The notes: a model not told the origin generated them from the sequence alone. Positions 6,873-15,953 are shown, counted from the first letter of the stretch. The stretch is 64,000 nt of DNA from Pseudomonas sp. CFBP 13711 (GCF_014842265.1 NZ_JACYVI010000011.1:62001-126000), one strand, 5' to 3'. Translations and numbers: made by a program.

Positions 6873-9713
6873 ATGTTCGCACCGGCCAACCAAGCCCAAT
6901 TCAGCCTGACCCTCAACGGGCAGGACACGTTGTTTCAAGTGCTGTCTTTCACCGGTCGGGAGCGCCTCAACCAACCCTACGAATTCGAGCTGGAGCTGGT
7001 CAGCGAAAAGGCAGCGCTCGATCTGGAAAGCCTGCTGCACGCGCAGACGTTTCTGCAGCTGGCCGAGGACGGCACCGGGGTTCACGGGCTGGTTTACAGC
7101 ATCGCCCAGGGTGATGCCGGCAAGCGCCTGACCCGCTATCGGATTTCCCTGCGGCCTCAGCTGGCTTATCTGGCGCACCGGATCAATCAGCGGATTTTCC
7201 AGCAGATGACGGTGCAGCAGATCATCAGCCAGGTCCTGGAAGAGCACGGCATTCTTTCCATCGATTACCGGTTCCAGCTCGGCGCGACCTACCCCGAGCG
7301 CGTCTACTGCGTGCAGTACGACGAATCTGACCTGCATTTCATCCAGCGGCTGTGCGAAGAGGAAGGCATTCACTTTCATTTTCAGCACAGCGCCAAGGGT
7401 CATCTGCTGGTGTTCGGCGACGACCAGACGGTGTTCCCGAAGCTGGCGCCGGTGCTCTACCAGCAGGACACCGGACTGGTGGCCGACGCCCAGGTGATCA
7501 AGCGCTTCGGCCTGCGCATGAACACACGCACCAGCCGCACCACGCGCCGCGATTACGACTTCACCAAACCGAAGTTCCAGCTGGAGAGCACGGCCAAAAG
7601 TGCGGCCGTTCCCGACCTCGAAGATTATGACTACCCCGGCCGCTTCGCCGATCGCGAACGTGGCCGCCATCTGGCCAATCGCGCCCTCGAGCGCCACCGC
7701 AGCGACTATCGGCTGGCCGAAGGCAGCAGCGATCAACCGCGGCTGGTCAGCGGCCATTTTCTCGCCCTGACCGGACACGCCAACCCGCTGTGGAACGACC
7801 TGTGGCTGCTGACCGAGGTTTTCCACGAAGGCAAGCAGCCCCAGGTGCTGGAAGAGGTCATCACCAGCGACGTCACTGACTTGAAAAGCGATTTCCATCA
7901 GGGCTATCGCAACCGTTTCAGCGCGACGCCGTGGGATGTCCACTACCGGCCACCGCTGGAACATCCGAAACCGAAGGTGCTGGGCACCCAAAGCGCCGTG
8001 GTCACCGGGCCCGACGGGGAGGAGATTTACTGCGATCAGCACGGCCGGGTGAAGGTGCAGTTCTTCTGGGACCGCGAAGGCGAGCACAACGACAAGACCA
8101 GCTGCTGGATGCGCGTGGCCTCGAACTGGGCCAGCCAGAACTTCGGTGCGATCAACCTGCCGCGGGTCGGCATGGAAGTCCTGATCACCTTCCTCGAAGG
8201 CGATCCCGACCAGCCCCTCATCACCGGTTGCCTGTACCACGGCGCCCATTTGCCGCCATACAAACTGCCCGATTTCAAGACCGTAGCCACGGTCAAGAGC
8301 AAAGAATACAAGGGCGGCCGCGCCAACGAACTGCGCATCGACGACACCACCAGCGAGATCAGCATTGCCCTGCGCAGCGATCATGGCGCCAGTGCCATCA
8401 ACCTCGGTTACCTGACCCATCCGCGACCCGCCGGCGGCCAGCCCCGGGGCGAGGGTTTCGAGCTGCGCACCGACCGCCATGGCGCCGTGCGCGCCGCTGC
8501 AGGTTTGCTGATCACCACCGAGCCGCGTCCCAACGAGTCGAAGCACCACAAGGACCTGCCGGAAACCGCCGAACGCCTGGCCACTGCCGCCGATCAGCAG
8601 GACGGCTTCGCGCTGCAAGCCAAGGAATTGCAGGCCCAGGAACCCGGCGATCAGGATGACGTCGCCAAAGCGCTGCACGCCCAGCATCAGGGCGTGCTCG
8701 GCAGCGGCCCCGCGAACAAAAGTGCCAACGAGTTTCCCGAATTCACCGAACCGCATCTGGTCCTCGCCAGCCCGGCCGGCATCGCCCTGACCACCCCACG
8801 CTCCAGTCACATCGCCACCGGCGAGCACCTGGCGTTGAGCAGCACAGGGCACACCAGCTTTTCCGTGGGTAAACGCCTCTTGGCCAGCGCCAGCCAGGGC
8901 ATGCGCCTGTTCGTGCAAAGCCTCGGCTGGCGTCTGGTTGCGGCGTCCGGCGACATCGACGTGCGTGCCCTGAAGGACAGCATCAACCTGCTGGCCAAAC
9001 TCAACATCACCGCCAACGCCGAGCGCATCACCCTGACCGCCAAAACCGAACTGGTGATTCAGGGCGGCGGCAGCGCCACCACCTACAACGCCGCCGGCAT
9101 CACCCACGTCACCACCGGCCCGTACACCGCCCATGCCGCCAACTTCGCCTATACCTCGGCGAAAAACCTCGCGGGCGTGTTCCCCGAGCCCCCGAAGCCG
9201 GGGCAGGGCGACCTTGAGTTGTTCAACCAGTACGCGGGGCAGCAAGGGATTCAGGGCGGCGGTTTCGAGGTGATCGATGCCTTGGGCCAGCGGCTTACAG
9301 GGTCCCTTGATGCCAAGGGATTCGCGACCGTTCCCGGCGCTGCGCCCGGGCCTGGACGGGTGGCCTTCGGCAAGGACCCGGCGGACACCTGGACGGAGAG
9401 CAGCTTCATCGGCAAGCCCGAATGGCCGGTCCTGCCGCCGAGTGCGGGGGAGGTTCCGGCGCTGTTAGAGACGGAGGTTAGCGAGGGGCTGCCGAGCAAG
9501 AACTGGGATGCTGCGCACGTCATGGCGGCCGCGGTTGACGCTGGGGCGGCGGGATTGGGCTTGCCGCCGCTGGCGACTGCGGCTCTGCCGATCGCTTCAG
9601 GTCTTCTGAGCGGGATGATCAAAAGCGAGAAGCTTCCGAGCCTGCCAGTGCCCACGGTGGATGAGGGCTTGCTTGAAGTGTCGGGCCTGCTGGCCGGCGA
9701 GAAGTTGTCATGA
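6873..9713 (+). CDS. vgrG: type VI secretion spike protein VgrG with DUF2345 and C-terminal extension
   Basis: Forms the trimeric needle tip of the type VI secretion tube and carries the downstream effector. AAGGAAC at 6861-6867 supports the ATG at 6873 (946 residues). Residues about 5-330 are the phage gp27/gp44-like base, with RYRISLRPQLAYLAHRINQR. The gp5-like OB domain is at about 370-455 (GRVKVQFFWDREGEHN, ASNWASQNFGAINLPRVGME). DUF2345 follows at about 600-760, with LVLASPAGIALTTP and repeating strands. From about 795 a small transthyretin-like stretch (GGFEVIDALGQRL) and a Gly/Ala-rich hydrophobic tail extend the protein beyond a minimal VgrG. The Rhs gene starts four bases before this gene's stop, which implies translational coupling and a cognate effector. 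No hcp or structural T6SS genes are in the window, so this is an orphan effector cluster. Confidence 0.95.
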   Translation: MFAPANQAQFSLTLNGQDTLFQVLSFTGRERLNQPYEFELELVSEKAALDLESLLHAQTFLQLAEDGTGVHGLVYSIAQGDAGKRLTRYRISLRPQLAYLAHRINQRIFQQMTVQQIISQVLEEHGILSIDYRFQLGATYPERVYCVQYDESDLHFIQRLCEEEGIHFHFQHSAKGHLLVFGDDQTVFPKLAPVLYQQDTGLVADAQVIKRFGLRMNTRTSRTTRRDYDFTKPKFQLESTAKSAAVPDLEDYDYPGRFADRERGRHLANRALERHRSDYRLAEGSSDQPRLVSGHFLALTGHANPLWNDLWLLTEVFHEGKQPQVLEEVITSDVTDLKSDFHQGYRNRFSATPWDVHYRPPLEHPKPKVLGTQSAVVTGPDGEEIYCDQHGRVKVQFFWDREGEHNDKTSCWMRVASNWASQNFGAINLPRVGMEVLITFLEGDPDQPLITGCLYHGAHLPPYKLPDFKTVATVKSKEYKGGRANELRIDDTTSEISIALRSDHGASAINLGYLTHPRPAGGQPRGEGFELRTDRHGAVRAAAGLLITTEPRPNESKHHKDLPETAERLATAADQQDGFALQAKELQAQEPGDQDDVAKALHAQHQGVLGSGPANKSANEFPEFTEPHLVLASPAGIALTTPRSSHIATGEHLALSSTGHTSFSVGKRLLASASQGMRLFVQSLGWRLVAASGDIDVRALKDSINLLAKLNITANAERITLTAKTELVIQGGGSATTYNAAGITHVTTGPYTAHAANFAYTSAKNLAGVFPEPPKPGQGDLELFNQYAGQQGIQGGGFEVIDALGQRLTGSLDAKGFATVPGAAPGPGRVAFGKDPADTWTESSFIGKPEWPVLPPSAGEVPALLETEVSEGLPSKNWDAAHVMAAAVDAGAAGLGLPPLATAALPIASGLLSGMIKSEKLPSLPVPTVDEGLLEVSGLLAGEKLS

Positions 9714-11236
9714 GCGCGGGCATTGCAGAGCGCGAAGCTCAGGTGGCGATTGTTCCGCTTGATCTGATTCAGCTTGAGGACGTCGGGGCGGGTGCGGCCA
9801 ATGTCGATGCCTGGCTGCAGGACATCAGCGGCGGGGTCGTTTCGCTTGAGCGGATCAAGAACGCTGCGGGCTTTTTGCCCGTGGTGGGCAACGTCATGGC
9901 ACTGGTCGATGCGCTGAATGACATCGTTCGGCTGGCCACGAGCGAAAAGCGCGACCCGCTGGATTGGGTGAGTCTGGGCATCAATTTGATTGGCGTCTTG
10001 CCGACGCCGCCGACCATGGCGGCAGCGCGAATGAGCCTGCGGCCGACGCTGTTTCTGGTGCGCCAGGAGATGCGTCAGGCGGGCAAGATGGTGCTTGGCG
10101 ATTCACTGATCGAGGTGCTGATCGGGCACCTCAATGCCGACATCGTCGGGACGCTTGATGACTTTGTGACCCAGGCGCAGGGGAAGCTTCCGGGGATTCT
10201 TGAGGATGCCGGGAAACTTGGGGAAGACGTGCTCTTTGAGATCGCTGCCGGTCTTGAACAGCTGGTTGACCCGAAGCTGAACGCCAAGGCTGATTTGCTT
10301 GAGGCCGAGCAGTTGGTTCAGGCCGCTGGGGATCAGTGGGCCTATGACCCCAAGGCTGCGATTTCAAATATCTTCGTCGCGGCTGCTGATCTATGCATCG
10401 CTGCAGGTAAAGGCGCTGTTAACGGCGCCGTCGAAAATTTTGTGCCGGAGTCGGTTAAGAAAGAGATAGGTAGACAGGCCAAATTGTTGCGCGCCATGGT
10501 GCCGGAGCTTCGCACCAGGATGACTGGTCTGGCGGATCCTGGGGTTCAGAATTCCATTGGTTCGCTGCTGCTCACGCTGGGTGACGCCGTGGTCAGTTGG
10601 CGTTCGCGCAATGGGCATGGGCAAGCCTTCAACATCAAGCCGGGGGTTGTTAATCAGGCCAGGCGCCAGGGCGGCGAAGGGAAGCTGGAGACGGTTGGAT
10701 TCGAGAAGCCTGCGAAAGCCCGGCCTAACAAGCGGAAGAACTGTACGTGTCCGTGCCCTTGTGAATGTGCCTGTGGGTCGACGGCCAGGAGCATCAGCTT
10801 TGCGATGGGTTCGGAGTCGGTTAGCCATACCGATTTCAGCCTGCCGGGGCCTTTTCCGATTGAGTGGACGCGGACTTACTGTTCGAGTCTTGATGCGTTT
10901 GATGATGATCTTATCGGTGCGCGCTGGATTACGCCGTTTACTACACGCTTCGATCTCGTCGGCGACGGTTTGGTGTTTCATGACTTCGACGGACGCAGCC
11001 ATGAGTTCCCTCTTCCCAAGGTAAGACTCTTTCACTTCAACGCCATTGAGAACCTGACCGTCATTCGCCTCAGCAAGGATCGGTTGGTGCTGATGCGGGG
11101 CCTGGAGCACAGGGAGACCTATGTTAGGCGAGGTCAGCGGTTTGTTCTGATCAATAAGGTTTTGCCGAATGGCGCCGGGGTGATGCTGCATTACGAGCAT
11201 CGGCATGGTGGGGGGCGGTGCTCTCCGAGCTGGTGA
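9710..11236 (+). CDS. Rhs effector, 5' portion (frame-shifted relative to the rest)
   Basis: N-terminal 508 residues of a polymorphic Rhs toxin loaded on VgrG. The ATG overlaps the vgrG stop (ATGA). Residues about 1-330 are mostly helical with hydrophobic patches (FLPVVGNVMALVDALNDIV; LGINLIGVLPTPPTMAAAR), with no PAAR motif recognised. Six alternating cysteines occupy 345-355. They are followed by the Rhs entry domain (DUF6531-like: SISFAMGSESVSHTDFSLPG, then WTRTYCSS and GARWITPF). The frame ends CSPSW-stop just after a G6 run, while the homologous sequence continues in another frame from 11218. Either the gene is broken, the base call is wrong, or a -1 slip joins the two parts. Confidence 0.85.
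   Translation: MSAGIAEREAQVAIVPLDLIQLEDVGAGAANVDAWLQDISGGVVSLERIKNAAGFLPVVGNVMALVDALNDIVRLATSEKRDPLDWVSLGINLIGVLPTPPTMAAARMSLRPTLFLVRQEMRQAGKMVLGDSLIEVLIGHLNADIVGTLDDFVTQAQGKLPGILEDAGKLGEDVLFEIAAGLEQLVDPKLNAKADLLEAEQLVQAAGDQWAYDPKAAISNIFVAAADLCIAAGKGAVNGAVENFVPESVKKEIGRQAKLLRAMVPELRTRMTGLADPGVQNSIGSLLLTLGDAVVSWRSRNGHGQAFNIKPGVVNQARRQGGEGKLETVGFEKPAKARPNKRKNCTCPCPCECACGSTARSISFAMGSESVSHTDFSLPGPFPIEWTRTYCSSLDAFDDDLIGARWITPFTTRFDLVGDGLVFHDFDGRSHEFPLPKVRLFHFNAIENLTVIRLSKDRLVLMRGLEHRETYVRRGQRFVLINKVLPNGAGVMLHYEHRHGGGRCSPSW
11210..11215 (+). other. G6 homopolymer at the Rhs frame break
   Basis: The run of six G lies in codons for HGGG. Adding one G would read H-G-G-G-A-V-L-S-E-L and join the two Rhs frames without losing a residue. 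That makes this run the most economical position for the frameshift. A -1 ribosomal or transcriptional slip on the same run would give the same product. Confidence 0.7.
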
Positions 11237-14200
11237 CTTACTTTGAGAAAGATGTAAACAAAGTCCATCTTCGCCTGGGCACTTTGATTGATGATCAAGG
11301 GCGTTTGACGGGCCTTTGGGAAGTGCGTGATGGCGACGTCAAACGCCAACTGTGCGCGTATCGATACGATGATTTTGGTGACCTTGTTCTGGCTCAGGAC
11401 GAGAACGGTTCGGCCTGGCGCTACCAGTATCAAAACCACCTGATCACGCGCTACACCGACCGCACCAATCGCGGTCTGAACCTGCAATGGCAGGGAACAG
11501 GTCCCGACGCAAAGGCTATTCGCGAATGGGCCGATGACGGCAGTTTCGAAACCCGACTGGCGTGGGACGAAAACATCCGCCTGACCTACGTCACTGACGC
11601 TTTGGGTCACGAAACCCGGCATTACTACGACAGCTTGGGTTACACCTACCGCATTTGTCATGCCGATGGCCGTTCCGAATGGTTCTTCCGTGACGCCGCG
11701 AAGAACATCATCCGCCACGTCCATACCGATGGCAGCACCGACCGTTACCGCTACGACAAACTCAGCAAACTGACCGAGCACACTCGCGCTGATCACAGCG
11801 TGATGAATTACGCCTACGACGATAAAAGCCATCTGATCAAGATCAGCGATGGCGAGGGTGGGTTGTGGAAACGGGACTACGACTTTCGCGGCAATCTAGT
11901 TGAGGCGATTGATCCGCTAGAGAACGTCACCGAGTACGCCTACAACACGTTCGGTCTTCCTACGGCGATCAAGGACGCCGACGGCAATACCAAGTCGTTG
12001 GCCTACAACGACGCCGGACAACTCGTTAAGTACACCGACTGCTCGGGCAAGGTGAGTAGCTGGGAATACGACGAACGCGGCCAGATGGTTCGCTTCACCG
12101 ACCCGGCCGGCCATAGCACGACCTACGAGTACAACTTAGGTCAGTTGGCCCTGATCAAACACCCGGACAAGACCGAAGAACGTTTTAGCCGCGATGCCGA
12201 AGGTCGTTTGCTGGCTCATTCTGATGGGCTTGAACGCTGCACGACGTGGCGCTACACCGCCGCCGGCTTCATCGCCGAACGCGTCGACGCCGCGGAGCAA
12301 ACCCTGCGCTACCGCTGGGACAAACTTGGCCGGCTGGTAGCGCTGGAAAACGAGAACGAGCGCCGTGCGCATTTTCACTACGATCCTGTGGGCAGGCTGC
12401 TGGAAGAGCGCGGTTTCGATGGGCGTTCTAGCCGCTATCAATACGATCCCGAAACAGGAAGGCTTGCTCAGACGGTGAACGGCCAGCGCACGATTGCGCT
12501 GACCTTCGACCCCATGGGCCGTCTCACCGAACGCCGCGCCACCCTCGGCGAACAAGCCCAAAGCGAAACCTTCGCTTACGACGGCAACGGCCATCTGGTC
12601 ATGGCGACCAACGCCATCAGCAAACTGCAATGGTTCCACGATCCCGCCGGTAACCTCCTGCGCGAGCACCAGCATTACTCGAACCTGGATAAACCACTGG
12701 TTGCCGTGTGGCAGCACGAATACGACGCCCTTAATAACCGCGTCGCGACTATCCGCCCGGACGGACATCGCGTCAGTTGGCTGACCTACGGCAGCGGGCA
12801 TCTGCTCGGCTTGAAGCTGGACGAGCACGAACTGCTCAGTTACGAACGCGATGATCTGCATCGCGAAGTTGCCCGCCATCAGGGCAACCAACTGCTGCAA
12901 ACCCAACGCTGGGACCCGGCGGGACGCCTGCAAGAGCAACTGCTGGGACGAGCAGACGACAAATCCACGCTCATCAAACGCGCCTACACCTACGACGCTG
13001 CCGGGCAGCTCACCGACATCAACGACAGCCGTCGCGGTCCGCTCTCATACCGCTACGACCCGGTGAGCCGCCTGCTCGCCGCAACGAGTCGCCTGGGCAC
13101 AGAAACCTTCGCCTTCGACCCGGCCAGCAACCTGCTCGATGACAGCGCCGCACCCGTACGCCGCCCACTCGACCCCGAACCGGTCCGCCATAAACTCGTG
13201 GACAACCTGCTGCGCGACTACGCCGGCAACCACTACGAATACGATGAACGCGGCAACCAGACCGAGCGCTGGACCAACGGCCTGCGCAGCGAACTGCACT
13301 GGGACCTCTTTGATCGCCTTGTGCATTTCCGCGATCCGCGCCTCACCGTTGACTTTGGCTACGACCCCCTCGGCCGTCGCCTCTACAAACTCTCCAAAGC
13401 CCACTACCGCCCGCGGCCCGAAGCCGGCACCGGCTGGAATGAAAACGAACACGCCAGCAAAGAGCGCGAGCTCGGCTGCGGCTTCACCCTGTACGGCTGG
13501 GATGGCGACAACCTGGCGTGGGAAAGCAGCCCTCCGCCCTATGCCGGCGCGCTAGGCCGCACGGTCCATTACATCCATGAACCCGGCACCTTCGTTCCCG
13601 TGGCGCAGGCCATCCGCCACGAAACCATCCGCCTCGTAAGACAACCCACTTACGAAGGGCGCTACAACTTCAAAGAAGATCCGCTCTGGACCTACAAGCC
13701 AGTCGCGCTGCCGATTGACGCACTCGCCTGGTACCAATGCGACCACCTCGGCACGCCCCAGGAAATCACCGATCAAAACGGCAACACCGCTTGGAGCGCG
13801 CAATACAAAGCGTGGGGCGAAGCGCAGGAACACCATTCTGAATTCGCCCAACAAGTCGGCCTGACTAACCCCATCCGATTCCAAGGGCAGTACCACGACC
13901 ACGAGACCGGCCTGCACTACAACCGGCATCGGTACTATGATCCAAGGGTCGGTCGGTTTATTAGCAAGGATCCGATTGGCTACAGTGGTGGGCTAAATCT
14001 CTATCACTACGTTTCAAATCCGACGGGTTGGATCGACCCACTCGGTTTGCAAAAAGTTGTCGCAACAAATAGCCGTAGGAGCGCAATGAAAAAGGCCCAG
14101 CAACATGCTCAGGTACCGCGGTTAGGTAGAGGTGGGGAGGCGATCCCAATGAAAGATCTCAACCTGAGTAGCCATGGAGTGAATTGCAACTGTATGAAAA

Positions 14201-14391
14201 GTCGCGGGATCACCACGCTAGGGCGCAGGGATAAAAATGGGGTAGCAGAGGTGTTCGAGCATCCAGATGGGCACCCTGACTTGGTCGGAGATGATCAACC
14301 AGCTCACCATGAAATTCCACATGTTCACGCCACAAATACAAAGGGTGCGGTAATAGTGTTCACCTACCCGGCAGGACGTAAAGGAATCTGA
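11218..14391 (+). CDS. Rhs effector, core repeats and C-terminal toxin tip
   Basis: A continuation of about 1057 codons in the shifted frame; the nominal GTG at 11218 is probably not a genuine start. It contains many YD repeats (for example YRYDKLSKLTEHTRADHS, YAYNTFGLPTAIKDADGN), which build the cocoon-like Rhs shell. The core ends with the hallmark RFISKDPIGYSGGLNLYHYV and IDPLGLQ near residue 940. Past that, about 112 residues form the variable toxin tip: basic at first (RRSAMKKAQQH), with a CNC motif and a His-rich end (HHEIPHVHATNTKG). The His/Asp pattern could suit a nuclease, but I do not recognise the family. The candidate immunity gene starts two bases after the stop. GC content falls in the tip, as is usual for exchanged toxin cassettes. 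Confidence 0.85.
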   Translation: MLSELVTYFEKDVNKVHLRLGTLIDDQGRLTGLWEVRDGDVKRQLCAYRYDDFGDLVLAQDENGSAWRYQYQNHLITRYTDRTNRGLNLQWQGTGPDAKAIREWADDGSFETRLAWDENIRLTYVTDALGHETRHYYDSLGYTYRICHADGRSEWFFRDAAKNIIRHVHTDGSTDRYRYDKLSKLTEHTRADHSVMNYAYDDKSHLIKISDGEGGLWKRDYDFRGNLVEAIDPLENVTEYAYNTFGLPTAIKDADGNTKSLAYNDAGQLVKYTDCSGKVSSWEYDERGQMVRFTDPAGHSTTYEYNLGQLALIKHPDKTEERFSRDAEGRLLAHSDGLERCTTWRYTAAGFIAERVDAAEQTLRYRWDKLGRLVALENENERRAHFHYDPVGRLLEERGFDGRSSRYQYDPETGRLAQTVNGQRTIALTFDPMGRLTERRATLGEQAQSETFAYDGNGHLVMATNAISKLQWFHDPAGNLLREHQHYSNLDKPLVAVWQHEYDALNNRVATIRPDGHRVSWLTYGSGHLLGLKLDEHELLSYERDDLHREVARHQGNQLLQTQRWDPAGRLQEQLLGRADDKSTLIKRAYTYDAAGQLTDINDSRRGPLSYRYDPVSRLLAATSRLGTETFAFDPASNLLDDSAAPVRRPLDPEPVRHKLVDNLLRDYAGNHYEYDERGNQTERWTNGLRSELHWDLFDRLVHFRDPRLTVDFGYDPLGRRLYKLSKAHYRPRPEAGTGWNENEHASKERELGCGFTLYGWDGDNLAWESSPPPYAGALGRTVHYIHEPGTFVPVAQAIRHETIRLVRQPTYEGRYNFKEDPLWTYKPVALPIDALAWYQCDHLGTPQEITDQNGNTAWSAQYKAWGEAQEHHSEFAQQVGLTNPIRFQGQYHDHETGLHYNRHRYYDPRVGRFISKDPIGYSGGLNLYHYVSNPTGWIDPLGLQKVVATNSRRSAMKKAQQHAQVPRLGRGGEAIPMKDLNLSSHGVNCNCMKSRGITTLGRRDKNGVAEVFEHPDGHPDLVGDDQPAHHEIPHVHATNTKGAVIVFTYPAGRKGI

Positions 14392-14392
14392 T

Positions 14393-15025
14393 ATGAAATA
14401 CTACAAGATCTTATGCTTTAAAGCCGAATTTGGTGAGTTTAAAAATCATGCTAACGATTTTATAAGAGAAATGTCCGCGGATGATACTGACGAGTTCGCC
14501 TTGGTGATGGCTACGAATCTGCAAGGAGGGGTTGGCTTCGGAACGACGGCCCAAGGTGAAGCGGCTATAAAAGCGCTTGTATCAAAATGCTATTCAGTCG
14601 ATATAAATAATTTGAGTATAAAAATACCACTGGCGGAAGACGTCGAAGGAATGCCTCGGCTCCTGTTTCGAGGTAAAGCCGGCAAATTCGAAAGGCTGGT
14701 TCAAGAACATATGCAGTATGACAAAGACCTCAGGAAACACAACGTGATCTCGAGGCATAGGCCCACAACAATGCCTAAAAGTTCGATGCTAGCTAGTATT
14801 GTTCAGGCTCAATATTTATCGATAATCGGAAAAGAGTTGTATGAAGCACTACATGAAAGCTGCCACTACATACTACGAGCATTGGTGTCTGGAGAACATG
14901 GTCGTGATGCATTCTTTGTGTTCTCAAAGGACTTGGACTTCTTTTTTAGAGAGTTTGAAGAAATAGTGGGCGGTGATGCCGAGATTCGTTTCGTGAACAG
15001 CGTCCGCGAGTTAATCTTTTATTAA
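14393..15025 (+). CDS. candidate immunity protein for the Rhs toxin tip
   Basis: A 210-residue soluble protein (MKYYKILCFKAEFGEF...) whose ATG follows the Rhs stop after a single base. That is the position of an immunity gene in polymorphic toxin loci. Its DNA is much AT-richer than vgrG or the Rhs core and uses rare codons (ATA, AGA), as is typical of cassette-exchanged toxin/immunity pairs. The C-terminal half is helical and acidic-aromatic (FFVFSKDLDFFFREFEEIV), plausible for neutralising a basic toxin. No known immunity family is recognised, so the role rests on position and composition. Confidence 0.7.
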   Translation: MKYYKILCFKAEFGEFKNHANDFIREMSADDTDEFALVMATNLQGGVGFGTTAQGEAAIKALVSKCYSVDINNLSIKIPLAEDVEGMPRLLFRGKAGKFERLVQEHMQYDKDLRKHNVISRHRPTTMPKSSMLASIVQAQYLSIIGKELYEALHESCHYILRALVSGEHGRDAFFVFSKDLDFFFREFEEIVGGDAEIRFVNSVRELIFY

Positions 15026-15134
15026 TGTAGAGCATTATAGGGGGTGACCCCTCTTAATTGTGCAGATAAAAAGCGAAAGTGCGCTGCCCCCTTTAGCTGG
15101 CTTAAGAGGCTAAAGGGTACGGACCCCGTTAACT

Positions 15135-15316
15135 CTAAGCAAAATCTGAGTGAGTTAAAGGCAACACTTCTCAGGAAGGATCTTGCCATCCGTGACGATG
15201 CTTTCAAAAAGGCGGAAAATATATCGATAATGCGAGTAAGTGCGGAGGCGCAGATGCTTTTATCAGTCACACCTTTAGAGTGGAAGGCACTAGGCACGAA
15301 CGTGTTGATCTTGGGC
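15135..15316 (+). other. stretch between two repeat copies, possible cassette remnant
   Basis: A frame open through 15044-15319 encodes here a helical, charged segment (LSELKATLLRKDLAIRDDAF...). There is no ribosome-binding site, and the frame runs through the repeat sequence on its left. A hairpin CCCTTTAGC / GGCTAAAGGG (about 15088-15117) precedes it. It could be the worn end of an older toxin or immunity gene; I would not call it a gene. Confidence 0.25.
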
Positions 15317-15342
15317 TAAAGGGGACAGACCCCTTTAACTCG

Positions 15343-15480
15343 CACATGCACAAAGAGGACCCATGTGAAAACCAGCTTGACGATAAAGGAGAGATAACAA
15401 CCGATCCAGATAAGTACCATATTGGTATTCGTAACCCTAAAGACTTACCTATTGTCCGGGGGAGACCACGCGGATTATGA
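15343..15480 (+). pseudogene. orphan Rhs-type toxin tip fragment 1
   Basis: Forty-five codons with no start of their own that begin right after a repeat copy and end in the TGA at 15478. The translated tail reads LDDKGEITTDPDKYHIG, then IRNPKDLPIVRGRPRGL. Its counterpart at 16558-16680 is identical at about two thirds of positions. Its stop overlaps the ATG of the next gene (ATGA), the usual toxin-immunity junction. It is read as the C-terminal end of a displaced polymorphic toxin whose upstream part is lost. Confidence 0.55.
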
Positions 15481-15818
15481 GCTATGAATTCAGATTAGTA
15501 TTCGAGGACTCGTTTTCAGCTCGCAATGTCCTTGACTCGGTGAAAACCAGTACGGCATGCATTGGTGCGGCTGGCGAATGTATTTGCTTGAAAGAGCTGA
15601 GTGTGAACAGTGAAGCAGCCTATGATGTGAGACTAACGCTAGAGGACTCTAATTCACTCTGGCTCGAAGTAGGCTTTCGATCCCCGAATTTATACGAGTT
15701 GCTGAAGGCTGCAATTGACACCAAACAATACAGATGCTTAGAGGGTGGGGGGCAAGATGATGAAGTTCCATTACATAAGGCCTTTCGTCTTAAGCATCCT
15801 CCAACACTACAGAGTTGA
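15477..15818 (+). CDS. orphan immunity-like protein, paralogue 1
   Basis: A 113-residue acidic protein starting MSYEFRLVFEDSFSARNVLD, with a conserved SLWLEVGFRSPNLYELLKAA segment. It overlaps the preceding toxin-tip fragment by ATGA. The gene at 16677 encodes a clear paralogue (MSHEYRLVFSNDLTAQRIMD ... TLWLEVNFKSSALHDLVRAA). Both are small, AT-rich and coupled to matching toxin tips, so an immunity role is the best reading. The family is not one I can name. Keeping an intact immunity gene beside a broken toxin would protect against sister cells that still carry the full toxin. Confidence 0.65.
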   Translation: MSYEFRLVFEDSFSARNVLDSVKTSTACIGAAGECICLKELSVNSEAAYDVRLTLEDSNSLWLEVGFRSPNLYELLKAAIDTKQYRCLEGGGQDDEVPLHKAFRLKHPPTLQS

Positions 15819-15840
15819 AGGGGACGGACCCTTTAACTCT

Positions 15841-15887
15841 CTGAATTCGCCGAAGAAGTCGGCCTGACCGATCCGATCCGATTCCAG
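15841..15887 (+). pseudogene. Rhs core remnant (47 bases)
   Basis: This 47-base piece matches the end of the Rhs core at 13837-13883 at all but about seven positions, and encodes SEFAEEVGLTDPIRF-type residues in both places. It sits directly after one repeat copy (15815) and before another (15894). It is a scar of an Rhs C-terminal exchange, with the SUKH-3-like gene downstream as the probable immunity partner of the lost tip. Confidence 0.75.
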
Positions 15888-15953
15888 CGTGTTCGAATGG
15901 GACAGACTCCTTTATTTTTTCTTTATATCTCCCACTAACAGCTTGGTAAAATC

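Noticed and set aside
6756..9245. Minus-strand open frame of 829 codons
   Set aside because: Antisense to vgrG, whose plus-strand frame has clear VgrG domains; GC-rich codons create long antisense frames.
15044..15319. 91-codon frame after the immunity gene
   Set aside because: Runs through repeat sequence and lacks a ribosome-binding site; kept only as a possible cassette remnant.
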